A stretch of 64,000 nucleotides of DNA, from the NCBI GenBank assembly GCA_030647435.1, contig JAUSJX010000031.1, positions 1 through 64,000 of the forward strand, in the 5' to 3' direction. Every line of letters begins with the position of its first letter. Position 1 is the first letter of the stretch. The notes under the pieces are model-generated. The model was not told the DNA's origin. It saw only the letters and a program-made list of their open reading frames with translations, and searched no databases. The translations under genes were made by a program, and so were the position numbers. Shown one piece after another: positions 28,837-36,512 of this stretch. Source of the DNA: Candidatus Rokuibacteriota bacterium. Lineage in GTDB: Bacteria; Methylomirabilota; Methylomirabilia; Rokubacteriales; CSP1-6.

Positions 28837-28890
28837 GAGCGGACAGCCACCGGCAAGCCGGTGGCTGTCCGCTCATGTCAAACGTTAGAC
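28837..28890 (+). other. attC-like site: 18-bp stem hairpin followed by AAACGTTAGAC
   Basis: A perfect inverted repeat (arms 28837-28854 and 28857-28874, two-base loop) starting GAGCGGACAGCC is followed by ATGTCAAACGTTAGAC, whose last seven bases at 28884-28890 fit the integron core GTTRRRY. In the frame that reads SIERTATGKPVAV it resembles the tails often mis-annotated onto cassette genes in proteobacterial chromosomal integrons. The matching outer R'' box upstream is not obvious. A plain terminator hairpin is the alternative. Confidence 0.5.
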
Positions 28891-29002
28891 ACCGGCTACA
28901 TGGCTGAGCGACCGATGATGGCAAGCCGCAACACGAGTTCGCCTGGTAGGTAGAGCGCGGCAACCGATATCTCCGCGTCAAGAGACCGCGGCGCCCAACG
29001 TC

Positions 29003-29869
29003 CTAGCCGCTGGCGCGCGCGAACTCCGCCGGATCCCCGCCGACCGTCGTCCGCTGCATGAAGCGCTTGTGGCGGGTGGTGTCGAAGGGCGTGGCGCGGT
29101 GGAGGACGCAACGGTTGTCCCAGATGACCAGGTCGCCTTCCTGCCATTCGTGCCGGTAGACGAATACTGGCTGGGTGACGTGCTCCAGCAGCACTTTCAG
29201 GAGCGCGCGGCCATCCTCCACCGGCATGCCCACCATGTGGGAGGCGTGCGCGCCGAGGAAGAGGGCCCGGCGCCTGTTCACCGGATTCGTCCGGACGAGC
29301 GGGTGGCGCACCGGCGGATACTCGGCGCGCTCCTTCTCGGTGAAGAAGCCGGGCCGGATCTGGTCGCGCGACCAGGAGAAATCGTGGACGGCGACGGCGG
29401 TCGCGACCTGCCGCTTCAGCCCGTCCGGCAGGGACGGGTAGGCGCAGCGCGTGCTGGCGAACTCGGTGGCGCCCCCCTCCGGAGGGACAATCCGCGCGGA
29501 GAGCAGGGAGCAGAGCGACGGGACCTCTTTGAAGGAGCTGTCGCTGTGCCAGAGCATGTTGGCGAGCTGGTAGATCATCCGCCGGTCGTCGCGCGGGATG
29601 ACCTCGCCCGTCTTGATGTCGAGGTTCGACTGGCGGGCGAAGGGTGTCCCGGCCGCCGGGTTGATGCTGCGGGTGACTTCGAGCGAGCCGAAGCGCCGGC
29701 TGAAGGCTGTCTGCGTGTCGTCGTCGAGCGGCTGTCCGCGAAAGATGAGGACGGAGTGCTCGTCGAGAGTGGCGCGGACTTCCTTCCAGGCCCGCTCCTC
29801 CAGAGGCCGGGTGATGTCGACGCCGTCGATCTGGGCGGCGAAGTGTGGAGTGAGCCGGGTTGTTACCAC
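29003..29869 (-). CDS. TauD/TfdA-family 2-oxoglutarate-dependent dioxygenase
   Basis: A 288-residue oxygenase with ANMLWHSDSSF (HxD) near residue 110 and the distal His in CVLHRATPF, followed by RFMQRTTVGGD with the 2-oxoglutarate Arg. It is a homologue of the TauD at 11411-12292. The start is a GTG at 29869 inside the end of the upstream gene (7-bp overlap), so the two are translationally coupled. The C-terminal stop borders the cassette-like region 27,407-28,990. Substrate unknown. Confidence 0.9.
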   Translation of the reverse strand: MVTTRLTPHFAAQIDGVDITRPLEERAWKEVRATLDEHSVLIFRGQPLDDDTQTAFSRRFGSLEVTRSINPAAGTPFARQSNLDIKTGEVIPRDDRRMIYQLANMLWHSDSSFKEVPSLCSLLSARIVPPEGGATEFASTRCAYPSLPDGLKRQVATAVAVHDFSWSRDQIRPGFFTEKERAEYPPVRHPLVRTNPVNRRRALFLGAHASHMVGMPVEDGRALLKVLLEHVTQPVFVYRHEWQEGDLVIWDNRCVLHRATPFDTTRHKRFMQRTTVGGDPAEFARASG

Positions 29870-30609
29870 ACGAGCTCGCGGGCGACGCCGCGCATGTCCA
29901 TCTCGAACTCGAGCCCCTGGATGGGCGGGCGGCTCGGGAACCAGCGGATGCCGTGGATGGCGGCGGGGCCCGCCGGACGGAGGATCTCGTCGAGGAGGAA
30001 GCTGTAGATGGGCTGGGCCGCGTAGACGTCGATCGTCGTCACGCGGCTCCAATCGCCGCCGAGCGCGAGCAGGCGGTCCTGCATGACGCCCATCACGAAC
30101 CGCGCTTTCTCGCGCATGGCGTCCGGCGACGTGTCCCCGTGGCGGACAATGCCGTCGGGTCCCTGCGCGCGGTCCCGCATCTCGCCCGCGCCGGCCACGA
30201 TGAAGGTCGGCGACGGCGTCGCGCCGGGCGTCGTGTAGGCGAAGGCATAGAGGGAAGGCTCGGCCGGCGCCGCGACGACCGGCGCCACGTTGGTTCGCGG
30301 AATGGGGTTGTCCTCGCCCACGAGGATGCTCCAGTCGGCGAGCAGGGCCCGGTAGCCCTCGTTGAACTTGGCGAACCCCTCGAAGGTGAACGCGGCCGGG
30401 CTCCTGAGCTCGATCCCGCAGAGTGCCGTCCTTGGTCGCTGCTGCTGGTTCAGGTGGCGCTCGATCCGCGTGAAGCCCTCGCGCCAGGGGATGGGCGCCG
30501 CGAGGGTCACGTGCACAATCTCGTGGCCCGGCATGGCGACCGTGCCGGACGAGAAGGCGCTGATCCCAGGCAGGAAACGATAGTTACCGTTCGGACAGTC
30601 ACGCAGCAT
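29863..30609 (-). CDS. Hypothetical protein, possibly RidA/YjgF-like
   Basis: A 248-residue protein coupled to the TauD dioxygenase downstream. The overall pattern (FTFEGFAKFNEGYRALLADWSIL, NPIPRTNVAPVVAAPAEPSLYAFAY, then a second half with ALGGDWSRVTTIDVYAAQPI) resembles the RidA/YjgF superfamily and its chorismatase-like relatives, including the Arg in IPRTNV. The likeness is by eye only and the assignment is weak. No signal peptide. The ATG at 30609 has GGAGG upstream. The coupling suggests that it acts on the same compound as the dioxygenase. Confidence 0.5.
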   Translation of the reverse strand: MLRDCPNGNYRFLPGISAFSSGTVAMPGHEIVHVTLAAPIPWREGFTRIERHLNQQQRPRTALCGIELRSPAAFTFEGFAKFNEGYRALLADWSILVGEDNPIPRTNVAPVVAAPAEPSLYAFAYTTPGATPSPTFIVAGAGEMRDRAQGPDGIVRHGDTSPDAMREKARFVMGVMQDRLLALGGDWSRVTTIDVYAAQPIYSFLLDEILRPAGPAAIHGIRWFPSRPPIQGLEFEMDMRGVARELVW

Positions 30610-30636
30610 GGAGTCCTCCCTCGAACCTCTTTCCGC

Positions 30637-31221
30637 TCAGGGGAGGAGGTCGGCTACGGGAATCCGCGTGCCGGGCGCGGCCAGCGGTGCCACGATCGCG
30701 GGCGGCCGAAGGATTTCGACCGACCGATAGACCCAGCCGTACGGGGCATCCGCCTCCGGCTGCGGCTCCCGATGCACCTCGAGCACACCTTCGGCGAGAT
30801 TCACAATCCAGTAATCCTGTAGGCCGGCGCGGGCGTACAGGCCGCCCTTGAGGCGGCGGTCGAGCCTCAAGCTCGAATCGGCGACCTCGACGACGAGGGC
30901 GGCTGCCGAGGGGTGCGCGCTCACGTAGTCGCGAGGCCCGCCGGCCACGACGGCCAAGTCGGGCTCGGGCTCCGATTCGTTATCGAGAGCCAGCGGCGAA
31001 TGCAGGCGCGGGTGCCACCCGGGGCCGAAGGCCGTCGCGAGCGTCTGACCGATGTGGGCGACGATCGCGGCATGCGGGCTGCCCTGGGGCTCCCGGACCA
31101 CGAGCAGCCCGTCCAGGAGCTCGAGGCGCTCGCCGACGAACATGCCAAGGTCTACGAGCCGGTCGTACTCCACCCGCCGCAAGCGACGGGTCTTCACATG
31201 CGGCTCGATCACCGAGGCCAT
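30637..31221 (-). CDS. Uma2-family (DUF820) PD-(D/E)XK nuclease-fold protein
   Basis: A 194-residue protein with the Uma2/DUF820 pattern: RLELLDGLLVVREPQGSPHAAIVAHI at the N-terminus, SEPEPDLAVVAGG (acidic residue), AALVVEVADSSLRLDRRLKGGLYARAGLQDYWIVNL (Glu of the core and the conserved Tyr-Trp-Ile-Val). The fold is that of PD-(D/E)XK nucleases, but cellular function is unknown. The ATG at 31221 gives the normal N-terminus; a longer frame from 31257 has no homology character. It is a solitary minus-strand gene. Confidence 0.9.
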   Translation of the reverse strand: MASVIEPHVKTRRLRRVEYDRLVDLGMFVGERLELLDGLLVVREPQGSPHAAIVAHIGQTLATAFGPGWHPRLHSPLALDNESEPEPDLAVVAGGPRDYVSAHPSAAALVVEVADSSLRLDRRLKGGLYARAGLQDYWIVNLAEGVLEVHREPQPEADAPYGWVYRSVEILRPPAIVAPLAAPGTRIPVADLLP

Positions 31222-31253
31222 GGGCGTTAGGGTAGCGGAACACCAGAGGACCG

Positions 31254-32504
31254 TCAACGTCTCCGAGCCGATACGTTCTCGCTATTCGCTGAGCCAGACC
31301 GTGTCGTAACTCGGCGGCTCGGCGGCCGCCACGAAGACCAGCTCACCCCCCACAAACGCTTCGTGGCAAGGTCCGCGCCTTCCCGAAGACTACGGAGTTT
31401 GGTCCACACCACGCTCTCCTCGACGAGCTGGGAGCCGGCGAAGGTGCCGAAGCCGCAGTCGACGCTTGCGAGGACGCGCGTCCGGTCGCCCACGGCCTCC
31501 GCGGCCGCCACGATCCGGTCGGCGACGACCTCGGGGTGCTCCACGACGTTGGTCGTGGAGTCGATGACGCCGGGCAGGAACAGCATCGCGTCGGGGAGCG
31601 GATGGCGGCGGAACGCTTTCAGCTCGTGCTGGTGCCGCGGGCTCGCGAGCGGCAGGGAGAGCGCGCCGACCCGCGCGCGATAGATGACCGGCAGGAGCGG
31701 CTCCAGGGGCACGTCGTGGGTGTGGGGCCCGTCGTAGTTGCCCCAGCAGAGGTGCAGGCGCACGCGGTCTTTCGGGATGGCCGCCACCGCCTCGTTGATG
31801 GCGTCGACGTGGAGCGCGACGGCGTCAAGGAAGCGGTCGAGGGGCTCGTCCTGGAAGAAGCAGGCGCGCTCCATGGCGAGGTCCGGGCAATCGAGCTGGA
31901 GCACGAACCCGCGACTCACGATCAGCTCGTATTCCTTGCGCATCTCGCGGGCGAGCGCCCGCACGTAGCGCTCGTGTGAGCCGTAGTAGGCGTCGAGCAT
32001 GATGGTGGCGATGACGCCCGGGGAGGCCGCCGTCATGAATGGCTCGGCGAACGCGGTCCGCTCGGCGCCCGCACAGCGCTGGAACAGCTCGCACTCGGCC
32101 ACGGCCTCGCTGAGGTCGGTGTAGGCGACCTCGGCCACCGCTTGGGGCGCGTCGGCGATGCGAGCGGCGCCGGCCCGCTGGCGAGACAGGCGGGAGGCGT
32201 AGTCCGGGTGCTCGGCGAGATCCCGCGACAAGCGCCGCTTGCTCTCGCCGCCGAAGCCGCGCATCCGCTTGGCCGGGTACGTCGAAAAGCCGACGCGCGG
32301 CTGCTCGCCGTCGTTGCCGACGTCGATGCCCGCCTCGAGCTGTTTCTTCACCACGTGGCGTACGGCGGCCTCGGCCTCGCGGGCGAGGGCGGCGCCGTCG
32401 ACGACCTCGCCGCGGTCCAGGCGCACGAGGAGGTCCCGAAGCGCCGGCGGACGCGGAAGACTGCCGACGTGGGTGGTCAGGATCCGGTGCTCGCTGCGCT
32501 TCAT
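31254..32504 (-). CDS. MetE-C-like (cobalamin-independent methionine synthase family) protein
   Basis: A 416-residue protein of the MetE C-terminal barrel type. It has ILTTHVGSLPRPPALRDLL, VVKKQLEAGIDVGNDGEQPRVGFSTY, QLDCPDLAMER, LHLCWGNYDGPHTHDVPLEPLLP and VLASVDCGFGTFAG, with His and Cys ligands for the catalytic zinc. It lacks the N-terminal half of true MetE, so it is one of the short paralogues thought to transfer methyl groups from unusual donors. The last 31 residues after ATKRLWG look unlike the family; they follow a run of six G residues (31346-31351), see findings. It ends an MDR-MFS-MetE-like operon. Confidence 0.88.
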   Translation of the reverse strand: MKRSEHRILTTHVGSLPRPPALRDLLVRLDRGEVVDGAALAREAEAAVRHVVKKQLEAGIDVGNDGEQPRVGFSTYPAKRMRGFGGESKRRLSRDLAEHPDYASRLSRQRAGAARIADAPQAVAEVAYTDLSEAVAECELFQRCAGAERTAFAEPFMTAASPGVIATIMLDAYYGSHERYVRALAREMRKEYELIVSRGFVLQLDCPDLAMERACFFQDEPLDRFLDAVALHVDAINEAVAAIPKDRVRLHLCWGNYDGPHTHDVPLEPLLPVIYRARVGALSLPLASPRHQHELKAFRRHPLPDAMLFLPGVIDSTTNVVEHPEVVADRIVAAAEAVGDRTRVLASVDCGFGTFAGSQLVEESVVWTKLRSLREGADLATKRLWGVSWSSWRPPSRRVTTRSGSANSENVSARRR

Positions 32505-32512
32505 GCCGTCTC

Positions 32513-33742
32513 CTAGGTGATCGCCCGCAGGCGCCTGGACGTGAGCAGCAGGAGCGCGTTCGCGGCCACCATGGCGCCGCCGAACATCACGGCGAAGCGC
32601 GCGTCCACGGCGGCGGCCATCGCGCCGGCCAGAAGGCCGCCCAAGGGCAGCAGGTTCCAGCAGAGGGAATACAGGCTCATCACCCGGCCGCGAAGGTGAT
32701 CGGGCACGTGCTGCTGGAGGTAGGTGTTGACGTGCATCAGGTAGAAGGTGTTGCAGAAGCCGACGAGCACCAACACGGACAGAGCCGGCCACATCGCCTG
32801 GGATCTCGAGAACACGATCAAGAGGCCGCCCAAGGCCGTCGCCGTGACCAGGAGCGCCGTGCCTCGGCGAAGGGTGAGATGAGCGATCGTCGCCACGGTG
32901 AGGCTGCCGAACAGCGCGCCGGTGCCGTGCGCGGCGTTCAGCAGTCCGTACCCGGTCGGGCCGGTATTGAAGTACGAGTCGGCGTAGATCGGCAGCAGCG
33001 TCAGGTAGGACATGGCGAAGAGGCTGTTGAAGAGAGCCAGGGCGATCAGGCTCGCGAACACGAAGTTGTGCCCCACGAAGCTCATGCCTTCGGCGAACTG
33101 CTGGAGCACGTGCCGGCCGTCGTGAGCCCGCGCGTCCCCGCGCACCCGGAGGCGGCTGTACAGGAAGAGCGCGATGCACGAGGCGGCCGCCGCCATGCCG
33201 AACCCGACCGCCCCGCCGAATGCTGCGATCAGGATGCCGGTGATGGACGGGCCGATCATGCGCCCGGCCTGCCAGGGGATCGAGCCGAGCGCGATCGCGT
33301 TCGAGAGACGCTCGCGCTCGATCAGCTGGGGAATGAGCGCCATGCGGCTCGGCTCGTCGAATGCCCGGAAGGCGTTGCTCAACGCGGCCAGCACCAGCAG
33401 ATGCTCGATGCGGGCCAGCCCGAAGAGCGTCAGGGCGAACGCGGCGGACAGTGTCAGAGCGATCAGGGTCTGCGTGGCGACCAGGAGCCGCAGGCGATTC
33501 ATGCGGTCGGCGAGGACGCCGCCGAAGAGCTGGAAGAGGACCAGGGGCACTCCCTGCGCCAGGCCGAGATAGGCCAAGGACATCGGATCCCGGCTGACCT
33601 CCCAGGTCATCCAGGCGAAGGTCATGTATTCCGCGCGGTGCCCGAGGACGTAGAAGACGAGCCCGAACCAGTAGAGGCAGTAGTTCCGCTCCTTCAGGGC
33701 AGCGAACGTCGACAGCCTGGCCGTCTGCGTGGAAGCGGGCAA
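32513..33742 (-). CDS. MFS transporter (MFS_3/EntS-like exporter)
   Basis: A 409-residue membrane protein with 12 likely helices. The N-terminus (LKERNYCLYWFGLVFYVLG), the loop 2-3 motif GGVLADRMNRLRLL and RLSNAIALGSIPWQAGRMIGPSITGIL match the MFS_3 group that includes enterobactin exporter EntS. It lies 19 bp behind the MDR dehydrogenase and 8 bp before the MetE-like gene, so the three are probably one transcript. Export or uptake of the compound handled by the flanking enzymes is a plausible inference. Confidence 0.92.
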   Translation of the reverse strand: MPASTQTARLSTFAALKERNYCLYWFGLVFYVLGHRAEYMTFAWMTWEVSRDPMSLAYLGLAQGVPLVLFQLFGGVLADRMNRLRLLVATQTLIALTLSAAFALTLFGLARIEHLLVLAALSNAFRAFDEPSRMALIPQLIERERLSNAIALGSIPWQAGRMIGPSITGILIAAFGGAVGFGMAAAASCIALFLYSRLRVRGDARAHDGRHVLQQFAEGMSFVGHNFVFASLIALALFNSLFAMSYLTLLPIYADSYFNTGPTGYGLLNAAHGTGALFGSLTVATIAHLTLRRGTALLVTATALGGLLIVFSRSQAMWPALSVLVLVGFCNTFYLMHVNTYLQQHVPDHLRGRVMSLYSLCWNLLPLGGLLAGAMAAAVDARFAVMFGGAMVAANALLLLTSRRLRAIT

Positions 33743-33761
33743 GGAGCGGTCGGGCTCTTGC

Positions 33762-34697
33762 CTACTCGATGGTCAGCACGGCCTTGCCGGGGAAGCGCCG
33801 GGCCATCAGGTCCTGCGCGACCTGGCTGATCTCCGCCCACGGCCGCTCCAGGCTGATGTGGGGCGTGAGCTGTCCCGCCGCCACGAGGTCGGCGAGCCGG
33901 CGAAGGCCCACCGAGGCCGGCTCGCTGCCGAGCTCGGTGAAGAGATAGAAGCCGTACAGCGTGGCGCGCCCGGTGGCGAAGAACGTGCGCGTGTCGAACG
34001 TGACCTCGGCGGATGCCGAGACTCCGAGCGTGACGCAGACGCCGCCGCGCTCGAGTGCGGCCAGCGCCGTGCCGAGGGTGCGCCCGCCCACGGACTCGAT
34101 GACGAGGTCGTACTTGGGCGAGGGCGGAATGTCTTCGCCCACCACCACCTCGTGAGCGCCGAGCTGGCGCAGCGCGGGGACCTGATCGGCGCGCCGGGCG
34201 CTTGCCGTCACGTGAGCGCCGGCGAGCCGCGCGAGCTGCACCGCGAAGTCGCCGACACCGCCCGTGGCACCGGTGACGAGCACGCGGCGACCGAGCAGCA
34301 GCCCGCCCTTGCCGAGCCCATGGAGCGCGGTCAGCCCGGCCACGGGGAAGGTCGCGGCCTGGGAGAAGGTGACCTTGTCGGGCAGCTCGGCGAGGGCGTG
34401 CGTCGGCACCGCCACCCGCTCCGCCCACGCTCCTTCGGGCAGGAACCCAACCACCCGCGTCCCGGCGCGCGGGCCCGAGCCGTCCGCGGCGGCGCGCTCG
34501 ACCAGGCCGGCCAGGTCCCAGCCCGGCCGCCAGCCGGCGGGGGCCATGCCGGATCGCCTGACTTCGCCGCGGTTCAGTGAGATCGCGCGAACGCGCACCA
34601 GCGCTTCGCCGCGGTCGGTGACGGGCTCGGCGACCGGCTGGATGACGAGCCGGCCCGGCGCTTCAGGATCGACGACGACGGCACGGTTGGCGGGCAT
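33762..34697 (-). CDS. NAD(P)H:quinone-oxidoreductase-like MDR dehydrogenase
   Basis: A 311-residue medium-chain dehydrogenase/reductase. [26 protein letters not shown] is in the catalytic domain and [27 protein letters not shown] is the Rossmann cofactor motif. The structural-zinc cysteines and the catalytic-zinc ligands of alcohol dehydrogenases are missing, so it belongs to the zinc-free quinone-reductase branch. It heads the minus-strand operon with the MFS and MetE-like genes and is divergent from an LLM oxidoreductase, across a region with tandem repeats. Confidence 0.9.
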   Translation of the reverse strand: MPANRAVVVDPEAPGRLVIQPVAEPVTDRGEALVRVRAISLNRGEVRRSGMAPAGWRPGWDLAGLVERAAADGSGPRAGTRVVGFLPEGAWAERVAVPTHALAELPDKVTFSQAATFPVAGLTALHGLGKGGLLLGRRVLVTGATGGVGDFAVQLARLAGAHVTASARRADQVPALRQLGAHEVVVGEDIPPSPKYDLVIESVGGRTLGTALAALERGGVCVTLGVSASAEVTFDTRTFFATGRATLYGFYLFTELGSEPASVGLRRLADLVAAGQLTPHISLERPWAEISQVAQDLMARRFPGKAVLTIE

Positions 34698-34731
34698 AGG
34701 GAGTTGCCTCCGTCAGAGGGTCAGGTTCGCT

Positions 34732-34773
34732 CAGCAGAGTACAGACGCGTGGCAGCAGAGTACCGACGCGTGG
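34732..34773. repeat. Two tandem 21-bp direct repeats in a divergent promoter region
   Basis: 34732-34752 and 34753-34773 are head-to-tail copies differing at one base (A or C at position 12). Each begins CAGCAGAGTAC and ends GACGCGTGG. They lie between the divergent MDR and LLM starts, at 35 and 81 bp respectively, which suits a regulator-binding site. Confidence 0.85.
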
Positions 34774-34823
34774 GCCGAAAGGCAATCCGCCCGCCGCCGT
34801 CAAGCTGAGGTATCCTCTTTGCC

Positions 34824-34840
34824 TGACCGCCGGCCGGTCA
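34824..34840. promoter_or_regulatory. Imperfect palindrome TGACCG-N5-CGGTCA, possible operator
   Basis: Inverted 6-bp arms separated by 5 bp, ending 13 bp before the ATG of the LLM oxidoreductase at 34854. The spacing is typical for a TetR/FadR-type operator that would block transcription or translation start. No regulator gene is nearby. Confidence 0.45.
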
Positions 34841-34853
34841 AGGAGGCCTCACA

Positions 34854-35702
34854 ATGAATGTCGGCATCTCGGTACCCCTGCCTGCATACCTGGTCGACGT
34901 CGGCTTCATGGCCCGGAAGGCCGAGGAGCTCGGCTTCGAATCGTTCTTCTGCGCCGAGCACCCGTTCATCCCGGTGCAGACGAAGAGCCGCTTCCCGGGC
35001 TCCGAGGACGGCGTGATCCCCGAGACCTACTCGCACTTCATCGACCCGTTCGTGGCGCTCGCGCGCGCTTCGGGCACGACGAGCCGCATCAAGCTCGGGA
35101 CCGGGATCGTGCTGGTGCCCGAACGGAATCCGCTGCTGCTGGCCAAGGAGGTGTCGACGCTCGATCTCTTCAGCGGCGGGCGCTTCCTCTTCGGCATCGG
35201 CGCGGGGTGGCTCCGTGAGGAGACGGAGCTCATGGGCGGCGATTTCGACCACCGCTGGACGCAGACGCGGGAGTCGATCCTGGCCATGAAGGAGCTGTGG
35301 ACGAAGACCGAGGCCGAGTTCCACGGCAAGTACTACAACTTCCCGCCGGTCCGCTCCTATCCGAAGCCGATGCAGAAGCCGCACCCGCCGGTGCTCCTCG
35401 GCGGAAGTGCTCCGAAGGTGCTCGAGCGCGTCGTCGCCTGGGGCGACGGCTGGCTCCCCAATCGCGTCACGCCGGACCAGCTCCGCGAGAGCCGCGCGAC
35501 CCTCGACCGGCTCGCCGAGGACGCGGGCCGCGATCCCTCGGCCATCACCATCACGGTTCACGGGCAGCCCGCCGACCGCGACCTGATCAGGCGGCTCCAC
35601 GACGCGGGAGCGAACCGCGTCCTTGTGCGGCCGCCGACGGTCAAGACGGAAGCGGAGATGGCGACGGAGCTCACGAAGATCGCCGACGCGGTGCTGCGCT
35701 AA
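34854..35702 (+). CDS. LLM-class oxidoreductase, TIGR03619-like (F420-dependent type)
   Basis: A 282-residue protein with FMARKAEELGFESFFCAEHP, TTSRIKLGTGIVLVPERNPLLLAKEVSTLD, and GRFLFGIGAGWLREETELMGGDF. The latter block is the hallmark of the TIGR03619 subgroup of predicted F420-dependent enzymes. RBS AAGGAGGCCTCACA precedes the ATG. It opens a plus-strand series LLM-SDR-M81-LLM up to 39013 with short gaps. F420 use is from family knowledge, not from a visible residue. Confidence 0.9.
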   Translation: MNVGISVPLPAYLVDVGFMARKAEELGFESFFCAEHPFIPVQTKSRFPGSEDGVIPETYSHFIDPFVALARASGTTSRIKLGTGIVLVPERNPLLLAKEVSTLDLFSGGRFLFGIGAGWLREETELMGGDFDHRWTQTRESILAMKELWTKTEAEFHGKYYNFPPVRSYPKPMQKPHPPVLLGGSAPKVLERVVAWGDGWLPNRVTPDQLRESRATLDRLAEDAGRDPSAITITVHGQPADRDLIRRLHDAGANRVLVRPPTVKTEAEMATELTKIADAVLR

Positions 35703-35720
35703 CCCCATGCTGCGTTAACC

Positions 35721-36470
35721 ATGGATCTCAAGGATCGCGTAGCGCTCGTTGCCGGCGGCACCGGTCTTCTCGGGACGGCGATCGCCCGTGCCCTTGCCGG
35801 GGCAGGTGCTGACATCGCCATCACCTATCTCGAGCGCAAGGATGCGGCGCGCGAGACGTGCGGGGTCGTCGAAGCCCTCGGGCGGCGGGCGTGGAGCGTC
35901 GCGCTCGACCAGACGAAGGCCGAGGCCATTGCCCCCGCGGTGGAGGTGGTGAAGGGACACTTCGGCAAGATCGACATCCTCGTCAACAACGCGGCGTGGA
36001 ACATCAGCATTCCGTTCCCGGACCTCGAGGCCCTCGACGCCGCCGTCTGGGACCGCCTCTTCGCCACCAACCTGCGCGGGCCGTACCTGCTGGCGCGGGC
36101 GGCCGCGCCGCATCTCAAGGCGAGCGGCTCAGGCCGCATCGTGAACATCGCCTCGGTGGCGGGGTTGAACCCGGGCGGGAGCAGCATCGCGTACGCGACG
36201 AGCAAGGCAGGGTTGATTCACCTGACCCGGTGCCTCGCGGTGGCGCTGGCGCCGCAGGTGAGCGTGAACTGCGTCGCCCCCGGCCTCATGGAGGGGACGC
36301 GGATGACCTCGCGGCTCCGGCCCGAGCAGGCCGAAGGGGCGCGGCAGCGCGCCATCCTCAAGCGCGCGGCGAGCGTCGAGGACGTGGCCGATCAGGTGCT
36401 CACATTCTGCAAATCGGACAGCGTCACCGGCCAGACGCTGAACATCGACGCCGGCGTTTTCTTCCATTAA
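35721..36470 (+). CDS. Short-chain dehydrogenase/reductase
   Basis: A 249-residue classical SDR. Cofactor motif VALVAGGTGLLGTAIARAL is a variant of TGxxxGIG, followed by IDILVNNAAWN, catalytic Ser in IASVAGLN, and the YATSK motif (Tyr, Lys). LMEGTRMTSRL and the C-terminal GQTLNIDAGVFFH complete the fold. It follows the LLM gene by 18 bp and precedes the M81 gene by 42 bp. Substrate unknown; an alcohol/ketone step next to a hydrolase fits a catabolic route. Confidence 0.92.
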   Translation: MDLKDRVALVAGGTGLLGTAIARALAGAGADIAITYLERKDAARETCGVVEALGRRAWSVALDQTKAEAIAPAVEVVKGHFGKIDILVNNAAWNISIPFPDLEALDAAVWDRLFATNLRGPYLLARAAAPHLKASGSGRIVNIASVAGLNPGGSSIAYATSKAGLIHLTRCLAVALAPQVSVNCVAPGLMEGTRMTSRLRPEQAEGARQRAILKRAASVEDVADQVLTFCKSDSVTGQTLNIDAGVFFH

Positions 36471-36512
36471 AGCTTTCCGCGCGCTCCGCCGGCCGATCGC
36501 ATCCCGCAGACG

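Noticed and set aside
31254-33179. A 641-codon frame running from the MFS gene into the MetE-like gene
   Set aside because: The first part is a shadow frame of the MFS transporter; only the part from the ATG at 32504 has family character.
34690-34850. CRISPR-like array from the 21-bp repeats
   Set aside because: Only two copies, directly abutting without spacers, and no cas genes in the window.
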